This document shows positions 33,001-45,000 of a stretch of DNA of 64,000 nt, piece by piece (positions within the stretch are counted from its first letter, which is position 1; each line of letters begins with the position of its first letter). Source of the stretch: Haematobia irritans (taxonomy: Eukaryota > Arthropoda > Insecta > Diptera > Muscidae); NCBI RefSeq assembly GCF_050003625.1, contig NC_134401.1, forward strand, positions 65,379,242 to 65,443,241. Reading direction: 5' to 3'. The notes under the pieces were generated by a model. That model was given only the letters and a program-made list of their open reading frames with translations, was not told where the DNA came from and did no database searches. Position numbers and translations under genes: made by a program.

Positions 33001-36000
33001 AGCATGAGTAGTTAGCCCGAAATTAGTCGGATCTTTTGTGGAATATTGCATAATTTTCAATGCTGAACTTGTCGAACTCATCTCAAAGCTAATCGACAGC
33101 TTCCCCAACAATGGAAAGCGGACTTTGTCATTTTCCACTAATCGACTTATGATGGGATTTAAAAATAGACTACACCCAAAAAATTTTGTTACTCATAATA
33201 GCAAAATTGTTTGCTGAAAAAGGGACAGCAGTAGCATGTAGTTGTTTCAGCAAACATTCGTTAGTTGAAATAGCAAACATTGTTTTACAGCTACAATAGC
33301 AAACAAATGCTGCTGAATAAGCAAACGTGTTTGCTAAAAGTTTTTGACAAACATCGCTGCTAAAGTAGCAAACTGCGTTAGTTGAAATAGCTAACATTTT
33401 TACTGCTATAACAACTAAAAATGTTTGTTGTCCCAGCAACAAAATTTGTCGTTTTTTAACGATATGTTGAAATGAAACCCGTAAATCATTTAAGACTATA
33501 ACTTCTACATTTATTAAATGTGTGAAATAAATTGAATTCCATCAAAGTATTGCAAGTTGAGTTGGATTGTTGTCCAGGATTTATTTTCGTTTGTTTTTCT
33601 TCTTTGGCCTTATACACGCGGATAAAACATAACAATGTTAAGACAATCTGTAATGAAAACTAAAAAAAAAACAAATAGTAGTTACACTAGTTTACACTAA
33701 AATTTACATTTGATGAGAGTTTGCTTTTTATGTATTTTCATCTCCTGAATTCGAAAATAGAGGTTAAAACTTTTTTAATAAAGCAGTTTCTGGGATATAC
33801 TTATATTTTTATAAGGATATCTCGGAAACATGACATACAAAAATTTTATTTTGTAAACTATTTTTATTTATAGGAATTATATTGAACGATGTCATCCAAG
33901 TTGACCAATACAATAGCAAAAAATCAAATTGATTCATACTAAAAGCATACATAATTCTCTTAAGGCCGTGGCATTATTTAGCTAAAATAGCAACGTTGTT
34001 ATGTTAACCTGGTTTTCATACTAACATTTAAGGTGAACTTTGCCAATTGTGATACATTCGGGTACAGTTTAGGTTAGCTATAGTGGCAGCCCGTTATTTC
34101 AGGTTCCCTTTAGTCCATTATGATACAGAAGTGTTAAACTTCTTTCTTGTCACTGAGTGCCACCCGATTCCATGTAGGAAGCTCAAAGACAAGGAATCTT
34201 CTTTTTATAGCCGAGCCTGAACATAATTTCCCATTGTGATTAAAATTTTAGAGTAGCTTTGAAACTCTCAGAAATGTCACCAGCATTACAAAACTTTATG
34301 GTGTTTGGTCGAAACTAGGATTGAATCCATCTCCGTTTGTCTGCACAGCGATATGAACCATTGAACGACGGTTGCTCCCATATATCAATGTATAATAGTA
34401 ATTTTCCAATCTAAAAATTATTAAAACAAATTATTAAAAACAAAAGGACTTTAAAAGGAATACAATATTATACAATACAATACTTACCAAATATAATAAA
34501 AAAAATTGGAAAATATATTCCAAAACAACACAAAATAATTTTTCCCTTTTCCCGGCTTGTCTCGTGTTTTCGTTTAAAAGTGATGCTTTGACGGCGTTGG
34601 CGTTTGACATATCAACGTTGACATTTGTCAAAACCAACAATAGGTCTGTTCGCGTACTTTTCAAGCAATAACAATAACAAACAACAAATGAGGCTCATTT
34701 CCCCCTGGGCATATATGTCAAAATGCAAAATTGTTTTATCTGAGGGTCCTCTATTCTCAATGTACGACTGTTTATTTGGTTAGTGGCCTTGCGGAGTTAC
34801 TTGATTTTTCACAAATGAACTTGTTTTATGGTTGGAGCTGCTTGGTGTTGAACTGGACAATTCTAACTTTTAGTGTCACACAAGCAACTCTTTTGCAGGA
34901 AACGTTTCCAAGCTTGGCAATCAATTGGTTTACAGTCTCTTTAAAATGTCGACAACTAAACTATTTTTAAATCAATCCTTCCACAGTACAGATAAATTAA
35001 ATAAATAAAGGAACAACAAATCGTTTTACTATTATGAAAATGTTCATACATTAAAATTAAACTTTCTTTAAGCAAAAGTACTTTATTATAAAAACTTATG
35101 ATGAAAGTTCTTAATACAATGTTTTTTGTGAATAAAAATTATGACCACGTGGAACAGAGAGTAGTTTATTTGAACTCGCTGTTTGGACATTTTGACTTAT
35201 CCTTTTTTTATTCATCGTAGGTAAGTTTTTCACATATCTTGCTGGAAAAAATAGAAACAATGAAAATTGTTAAAAATTAACACCATGTAATGAAATATAA
35301 TTTTTTAATCCTTCATTTTAGCTTGTAACTTACCATATTTAGGGGCATTTTATCAAATGGTGTAAGGAATTCAACTTTTCTTTGGAAAACGAATCTCATA
35401 AAATTTGTACCTGAAACAATTAGAGAAATAATGAAGTATTCTATATAAACTCATAAAACTGTGTTGTTATCGATGTGAAGGGTATAATAAAATAAATATT
35501 CTAGTTGGAAAAATGACAAAGTTTTAATATAAAACTTACCAATTCTCTATTAAATTGTACGCTGAGGGGAAATATAAAAAGTTGTCCAAATTTATTTGGG
35601 TTATTCTGAAATTAAATATATATTTTTTACATTAATTAAAATTATTAAATAGGTTTCCAAAAAATCTAATGAAAAAAATAATAATATGCATAAAAATATT
35701 ATGGTTAACACTAGACAGTCATCATTCGTCAAAATGACGACACGTAATTTCATTTTCAATTTAAAATGCATTTTAGTCTATTGGGAAATGGTAAATTTAA
35801 GTTATACTAATCCGACCGTTTTATGAATTTTTGTGTTATACTACTTAAAACCAAATTGAGTAAGAAAATAAATTCAAGTTTGATTCACTTTTTCGCTCAC
35901 GATGAAAATTATAGCGTCTTGAAATGAGCCGTAGTCAAAATGACGAAGGATGACGTTAATGTACAAAAAATAAGGATGACTGTACAGGGTTAAAAGAAAG

Positions 36001-39000
36001 TTAAGGAATCCTTACCAATTCACTATTAAATTACAAGCAAAGGAGTACTAAAAATTTTTCCAAATTTTTAGTACTCCTTTGCTTCTGAATTTAAATATTT
36101 GTTTTTTACATTAAAAATATTAAATTGGTTTCCAAAAAATTTGATTAAAGAAATACTAACATAAGGTATTAAAAACCTGTAATTTTGATGATAAAAATGT
36201 CATAAAAACGTAAATATTCTAGTTGAAAGAAAGCAAATTTTTAGCAAAACTTACCAATTCTCTATTTTTTAAATTTATTTGTATCCATCTGGAGTTGCTC
36301 TGAAATTAAATATTGCTTTTACAACAAAGAAAAACATTAAACTGGTTTCCAAAAAAATTAATTAATAAATAATAATATACATAAAAAATATTCTTTTTAA
36401 AAGAAAGCCATATTAAAAAAATACTTACCAATTTATGACTAAACTGTACGCTGAGATATAACAAAAATTTTCCAAATTCATCTGGAATTGAATATTAATT
36501 TTTTACATTGAATAGTGAAAATTTCAATACACCTTCAATTTCAACATATTTTACTAAATATTCTTAATAACTTTTTTCTAAACTACCGATAAAATATTAA
36601 TAACTTTCTTTTAAAAGGTTTAATAAACAAACTCCAATATATGTCTCAAAAATCCAAAATATTCCATGCCTTTATATTCCCATGTTGCATACATGCTTAA
36701 AAGATGCAACAACCCACGACAACGCCAACTGTACAACTGAAGCATGCCAAACAAAACCAAGCAAAGCCAAAACATCCCTACAACAACAAAAACACATGTG
36801 CCTTTATTGAAAACAACACCTCATCCAGCCAAAAACCATCAACGAATAACAAACACACACACACAAACCACTAAATGAACAAAAATAAAAACCAAAGATT
36901 ATAAAAGAGGAAGATGGGAGATTGGCTTGCGTCATACCAAATGTTGCATTTACCAGATTAGTTTAATACATGTTTGTAATCTTTTCGTTGTTTTTATTTT
37001 TTAAATGAAAAATGTAATTTTCTTAATGAAACAATGTTAAATTTTAGGCAACAACAAAAAAATTACATTTTTCCCTTTATGGAAATTTATTTCGTGCTCT
37101 TAATTTCTTTTTATTTGCATTTTAATGCTATGTCAATACTTGTCGTATACGCGTTTGGTTCGAGTATTAAACTAATGTGGTAAATGGTTTGATGTGCTCA
37201 GTAGCCAATCTCCCATCTTCCTCTTTTATTATCTTTGATAAAAACAACCCCACGCTCATGTATACACAACAAAACTCAAGTAACATCATCTTTACATTAA
37301 TCACATTCCACTATGCCGATAAAGATCTCTGTACTATGCATTAGTTCATCGCATCTGCTGACAATTTACTCTAAAATAATATTCGTAAAGGAACACCAGT
37401 TTATGAACGATGAAACGTTTAACTTAAAATTTGCAAAATTTTCATGAAATGTTATCTACCATTTTTGACGAAAATGTCTATAAATTTAATTACATGTGAA
37501 CTAAAAATATTTCATTGGGTAATTTTTTACCAACAATTATTAACTATAGGAATTGTCAGTAAGAAATTGCTATCCACTTTCAAGTTCACTTTTCATAAAA
37601 AAAATATTTTTTCATACAAAAAAATCTTATAGTAAATTGCACTTATTATTTAGAAAATACTTTACATTTCACAAGTAGTTTTATAGCATGACAAACGAAT
37701 ATTTAACTACCAGTTAAGAAATTTTTTAAGGAAATTTCCATCGTATTTTGTAGGCCATGAACTAAACGATTGCTACTTAGAATTTGTAAAATTTCCTTTC
37801 GAGTAGTTAATTTTCGTTGAAGATACGAAAAATGAACTAAAATTCTGGAAAATTCTTGTAATAAATTATTGTAAAAATCTTCTTAAATTTACGAGACACT
37901 TTTTTTCTGTGTAGAGTCCTTTTAGAAGATCTTCATCAAGTTGAGTTTTTCTGCGGCTGTTCTGTTAAAAATGTAGAACAGCCATATATCGACTATCGAA
38001 GACATTGACATGTTAAATTTGTCGTTCGGGACAAATATTTATGTTAGCCAAATATTCATAGAAGTTAAGGGTATACAAATCCCATTTAATTAAGAAAATG
38101 TAAATTACTAAAAAGGATAGTTTGTTCACAAATGTTATTGCATAATCAAAAAATACGAATTGTTTTTAATTTTTGATGTTTTATAATGTGTACCATTTTA
38201 CTATTGTCCATTTGACCGGAGTGAATTTATATTTTTATTCGGATCAGCAGAAAATTTCAGCAAACAACTGACTTTCCTGCAAAATAACAGATTGTTTGCT
38301 GTTTTAGCAAAAAACTGCTAAAACAGCAGACAGCGTTTGCTATTAACAAGAGACTTTTCTATGAGTGTAGAACTGAAGTTCCATGTTGGCTAAAGAATCG
38401 ACTTTTGACAAACAAATACTACTCGACTTTTGATAAGCATAATATCTCCCGATAATTTTTACAATTCAGAAATAACATATGTTGTGCTATGCTAATACAC
38501 GCAAAGAAAACGTGTACCGAAAACGTTTTTCTTTTGTTAGAGTTTTTTGAATTTCTTCGAAAATTTTAAACTTTTAAGCAGGGCTCGAACCCACGACCCT
38601 TGGCATGCAAGGCGGGCGTAGCAACCACTGCTCCAAGGTGCCCAACTAAATGTTTGTTTCTGTTGAATAAAGTTTGTTTAATCGGCTCGTGGGCGCCGCA
38701 AGCTATGCTATATTAATATAACTTGTATGGATAGTTAGCTATTGATGACAATAACAACTACGTAGCTCAGTGGATAGTGTGCTGGCTTACACATTGCATG
38801 GTCCGCGGTTCGATTCTCCGTCCAGCCGAAAGGTAAAATTTTAAAAATTTATTAAATCGTATAATTTCTTCTACTTTGTTTGTATTACAGAAAAAGGCGC
38901 TAAGAACTAAAAACCTCGTGGAAGTGCGAAAGATGTGAGGGAAAATGTAATTAGCCAGAAAAGATTGTTTTTTGAGTTAGTCTTTATGAAATTGTTTTTC

Positions 39001-42000
39001 CATCCTTTTTCTTCCAAATAGACTTCCTTACAGCGAAAAACAAATTAGAAACGAACTTTGTTTGTCTAAAATTTCGTTTGGGAGGAAAGAATTATTTTTT
39101 TGCGTGCACACAAAGAAAAAAACGTTTGGAAAACGTGTACCGAAAATGTTTTTCTTTTGTTAGAGTTTTTTGAATTGCTTCGAAAAATTTTTTGTTACAA
39201 AATTTTTATTTTTACTTTAGGTCTTTAATAAGGGACATTTTACAGTTCGAAATTTAATATAGTACAATGTAATGTTGAACATTTTTTCGGAATCTTCGGA
39301 ACATATGTATCTGGAATATATGTAAAAAAAAACAAAAAAAAACTTTGGTCGAAGCAGGGATCGAACCCACGACCCTTGGCATGCAAGTCGGACGTAGCAA
39401 CCACTGCTCCACGGTGCCAAACTAAATGTCTGTTTCTGTTAAATAAACTTTGTTTATTCGGTTCGTGGGCGCCGCAAGCTATGCTATATAAATATAACTT
39501 ATATGTGTAATTGTCTATTGATGACAATAACGGCTACATAGCTCAGTGGTTAGTGTGTTGGCTTACAAAGTGCATGGTCCGCGGTTCGATTCTCCGTCCA
39601 GGCGAAAGGTAAAAAAATTTTTAAAAATTTATAAAATCGTATAATTTCTTCTACATTGTTTGTATTACAGGAAAAGGTGTTAAGAACTAAAAACCTCGTG
39701 GATGTGAGAAAGATGTGAGAAAATGCAAGTAGACAGAAAACAATGTTTTTTTTTTTTTTTGAGTTAGTCTTTATGAAATTGTTTTTACATCCTGGAAAAG
39801 AATAAATGTTTATCACAAAAAGTATGTACTTTTCTTCCAAATACACTTCCTTACAGCGAAAAGCAAATGAGAAACGAACATTGTTTGTCTAAAATTTCGT
39901 TTGGGAGGAAAGAATTATTTATTTGCGTGTAGCAAGCGTTGTTTCACGTTAGCTTCCAACGTTGTTACAACGCTCAATATTTATAACCATCAAGAATTTC
40001 TGACTGGGATCTTTCAAGTTTTCACTGAATAATTTTTATTGGATAAAAGACCTATTGTTGTCTAATTTTCGCTATGTAATTCAGATTTCATTGAGCATAT
40101 TTGTTTTTATCACGCTCATAATATCAATTTAAAAACTCTTTACGATATTTGTAACTCTACACCCAAAAACAGTGAACCCACCGTGGAAGAAAATGTTGGT
40201 TTATTTTAGAAAATTTTAACTAAAATAGTTTTCTAATTGCAACATGTTACAAATAAGTTAATACTTTTTGTCAAATTGAAGAAAAATTATTATAAATAAT
40301 TAATTTTTTTCTGTAATTATATATAACATATGTTGAAAGAAAAAATTGGATTTAAAAATTGTTAAAATGTCTTTAGCGCTGTACGAAGTTCAAGACAGTT
40401 ACAATTTTAGTAAAATTTATTCATTTGAGATACTTATGAACTCAATTTTAGCAAACTTCTGGCATTTTACGAAAATATGAACTATTTAATTGTTTAGTAA
40501 AATTGTGCACTATATTTGTATAAACTTTTTTTCTTATTTTTAGTTCACGTCATTAAAGTTAGCAAAAAAATATTCAAATAAGGAACATATTGTGCAAAAT
40601 TTAACTAAAATCAACTAATCTTCATGAACTAAAATAAAGTTTAGTTGGCATTAGAGCCCCTTTTTTCTGGGTGTAATTCTTGAAAGAAATAGTACCACAA
40701 TCAGAACCTTATGTCCTTAATATTTTCTAGCATACAAAACAATTTACATCTACTTTGTTAATTTGAGAATATAAGATAGCACAATAAGGACACCATAAAC
40801 GACTCGACAAATTTACAACAGCGGCGGGATTTATTGTTAATGTTTGATAAGAGCTTTGGAATATGTGGAAACCCTTATTCTGGCAGCAGGGGTTAGATAA
40901 AAGTGCAGTTTTGTCCATATTTTGACAGAAACATGTAGAAAATAAAAAAGGCTAAAAACCGCTAAAAGGTCATGTAAAAAGCTTGTAGCTAAAGACATTT
41001 TTTCCGTTAAATGACTTAAAATAAAACAGATCTAGAGGGGAAAAGGCCAAATTGTCAACGCTGTCCGGAACAGCGTTGCCAGAATTGTTTCACCGAAAAC
41101 CGCTAGATTTGCAAAAAAAAAAAAAAAAACTAAGAAAAGCTAAAAAATAGCTAGAAAAAAGCTTTTTTTTTTTTGTATCAAAAGTTACATTTTTGATTGA
41201 AATTTAGCAAACTTAAAGGCTTTATTTCACTTAAAATGCATATTATTTTAATTGTATTCATTTTAATTCTACTTCTGTGATACTAAAACAATATTTAAAT
41301 CGTATTAGCTCTGTTTGCGTACTCGATACATTTTGAATACTATCACAAATTTTTATTAATCATCAACAAATCCAATTGCACTAGAATTAGAAAATATAAA
41401 TATCATTCGTTTTAATTGGTTTAAAACCGCTGAAGTAATGATAAATTCGTGAACGTGTATACTTCTACTAATTTTACCCAAGAGAATAAAACCCATTCTT
41501 ACTATTTTGCAAGTTTATACTGAATAACTTTTATTGGAAAATTACCTAAACAAACCTATTGTTGTCCAATTTTCGTAAACCATTTCATTCCATTAACCCT
41601 CTAATGCCCCAATTTTTTCTTACATACACTGAAAAAAGCATGTCCGGTTCCAAAGATTTTGTACGCTAATGATTTTGGTATTGCTTCCGAATTGGAATTT
41701 ATTCGTTTTTTCAGCTTTTTCTTCGTGAGCTATCAAAGAGCTTTAAAACGCGCTAACGACAATTTAAATTCCAAATTCCAAATTCAGATCTCGACTTAAA
41801 GTAGAAATTATTCTATGTATACGTTTTTAAAATAAAGTGTTGAAAAACATCTTATATTTTTGAACGCTTTTTTTGTCTGTGGTCAAGATACAAAAACTCC
41901 ACAAATTTAAACACTTTTTCTTTAAGTTTAAGAATATTTTAGAATTGACCCTAGCCTTCCTTCATGTAAAGATACCCATTTTTAAGTTGAATCACTTAAA

Positions 42001-45000
42001 TATAAGGACAAAACGACTTTATCGGCTTTTGGACAAGGAAAAAAGTTTATATAAGAGGAATTCACAAATGCTATTATAACCATAAGCGTAGGAAGGCCTC
42101 TGGGGAGGGGGCTTAGACCCCCCCAGAAAAATTTTAGCCCCCCAGAATTTGAAAACCTATTTACGATTTTACATTTTTATAAAAATTAAACAAGTATATA
42201 CTCGTACAACGCACAAAGTTCCACTAAAGACTTTCATGCACAATCGAATTACTTTGGCTGTGGTAGAAGTCTGATATTTATGAAATAAAGGTGTGGTTGA
42301 ACTTATGATTTTTGGGTCTGAAAGTGGTACCAAATTGGCGGAGAAGCGATGAATGTAATATGCAATAAATTTGCATCACTTCTTAAGGTGTGATCCGAAT
42401 TTAGTGTTTTGAATGTGAACTAAAAATTTTGTGATATTTTCCCAAATAAATAATTTTCATACTTTTTATGATTTTTAATGCATTCTAACGCTTGTTTGAC
42501 ACGTTTTTCCTCGAATATTTTCAAATATTATCGATTTTTCTATAATGGATTTAGCATTTTTGTGACAAAATTTGAATAATTTGTACCATTTTATTTATTC
42601 TTACTCTTTTTTTAAACTATTTGAAAAAAGAAAACAAAAAATTACGCATTAAAATATAAAAAAGTGAAGTAAAAAACTTCCTGTGTAGTTAAAATAGTTA
42701 ACTTCTTTGTGAGGACATTTTTGGAAGTGCTTTTAAAGTTGTGTCTTTCGAACAACTCCCAATTTTTTGCTGGGAAAAGTGTGGAACTACCCTACGGGAA
42801 ATGGATCAACCACAAAACTGTGTATGGACCAGTCCCAGTTCTGGTCAAAACGTATGGAAGGGACCTTCCACTTTAACATGGGTTTGTCATTGACGGAGTA
42901 AACTTACATTTTAAGACGCGTCGTGGACTCATCCCAAAGGACACGTCCTGGGACAATTTAGCAGGAGCAACCCATAAACAGGTCCTCAGGAACCAGTCTC
43001 GGACAAACTCTTAGAAATCTCTTTCAATTTGGGCTCCTAATCGAACCCGAGATAAAAAACTTTTGAAATATGTCGAACAAAAGGTTATTCTGATAATTTT
43101 ATTTCACTAAATGTGAAAAGTGCAACTAACTGGAGCTCAGGTACCAGTTCTGTGATAGGTACGTCAGTGGCAATTTGCACCAATTTTCCGTAGGGTACTT
43201 TTAGTTGCTTTATTATAAATTGATTGTCGCGCTATTTTGATGTATAATTTTTATTCAATTTTATGAAATAAAACATTAGTTGAACCTATAAGTTCAGTCT
43301 ATAAAGTTTTAGCTAGGGGGGCTATAGCCCCCCCCCCCTAGGAAAATTGTCTAGCTACGCTAATGATTATAACCAACATGATATGAACTCTTTGGCCTCA
43401 CGACAATATTTTTTCAGCGTACAAAGCAATTCACATCTACTATTTTAATTTAGCAATATCATAATAAATTTAGAATATTATAATAACATAAAAAGGATAA
43501 TAAACGAGTCAAATGCTAATATTCTAAATGTAATGTTTGAATTAAGCTTTGAAATATGTGGAAAACCTTATTCTGGCAACAAGGCTTAGATAGAAAACGC
43601 CGTTTTATCCATATTTCAATATGTCGAAAATAAAACAAACTTATTATAACCTGTACCACAGTAGTGGTGCAGGGTATAATAAGCCAAAAATAACTAAAAA
43701 AGCCAGAAAAAAGCTAAAAGCTAAATTCATTTTTTTTTTCCCGCTAAACGACTTCAAAAAAAGCCAAATCTAGCGGGAAAATAGCTAAATTGGCAACGCT
43801 GGTCCGGAAGTCCAATGGTTTATGATTCGTCGTACATATTGAACCACCGTACCACACCACATGTAATAAACGAATTACTTTAATCCTGTACCAGATAAGT
43901 TTTATATGATCTATTACTATAAAATCTTAGATATAAGAAAATCTTATAAATAATAAAAAAAAATAGAACTCCGAATGAGAACGTTTGCAGATAGTGCTCA
44001 CTACAAGATATGCTTCACTAAAAATCAATCTTACTCAAAAATAACTTGTCACTGGTCAACTGCCTTCCTAAGCTTAGAATAAATTTCTCCAAAACAATAT
44101 TTAAATTGACAAAATTTGAAAGAATACAAATTAATTATCTCTGTTGCTGTTGTAACACAATTTATTAAAATCATAGAATCGATTAATCGATAATTAAGAA
44201 ATAAAAGCAAAAAATGTTTTTGGTAGCTATTCACTTTTCATCACCAATTACCTTAAAGGCTACCAAATGCAATCATCAAACATTTTATTTGCTTTTATAT
44301 CTGAGAATATTTGTTTCTTTCCTTTACACTAACTTATCCAAGAGAAAACCGTATCTCATATTTCGAATAAACTGAATCATGTTTTGGGACGCTTGGCTGC
44401 TCGCAATCAAAGACTTTTTTCTTGTTCTTTTAGCAGAGTTTTTTTCGCTCTTTTAGCAGAGTTTTCCAGTTTTGTCTATATAGTGTCTCATATTTTATTT
44501 AAATGGCAATCCTTTTATTCTATGTAATTGTATCTTGAATCTGTTATTAACATAACCCTTAATTGCACTCGCTACTTTTGAGTCTCTCACTATAATATAA
44601 TCTTTTATCATGGAATATTTTCATTCGCAACTAATACTTCGATTGTGTAACACCATTCCATTGTATCTATAATTCAATAAATACTCAATATTAGTAATAT
44701 CCTTATTCAACGCGTGTTATATTCAATTTCAATACATAACAGTCTACTAACAATTTTTTAAGTGCTTTTGTTGTTTTTAGCATATAATGATTTCCTTTTC
44801 AGAAGTTGTTCTCTGTTTTTCAAACCTGATACTACTAATAAAAGTTTCATTGAATATTCGAAATACTCTTATACAAATGTATGTATATGAACATTGGCGT
44901 GAATAAATGGATACATAATTCATTTTTTATTTTCTTGAACAATGAATAACAAAGAAAATAAAAGTTTTTCATTTATTCCTTATTCCGTTTATACAGGATT

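Larger units (their letters stand above)
33173..38367. mobile_element. Possible long TA-flanked foldback-type element with AGCAAACA arrays
   Basis: The left end TA|CACCCAAAAAATTTTG (33173) is followed by about 270 bp packed with AGCAAACA/TGTTTGCT words. The right end (38225-38367) has the same words in mirror image and closes ATGAGTG|TA. The two ends may bound one 5.2-kb element holding later insertions (34068, 35709, 36893), or may be two separate solo ends. No transposase is recognised, but exon-like minus-strand blocks lie inside (35243-36510). Confidence 0.5.

Noticed and set aside
33173..33445. 90-codon minus-strand ORF at 33170-33442
   Set aside because: Made of AGCAAACA-type repeat words; the Cys/Phe/Ala-rich translation is a repeat artefact.
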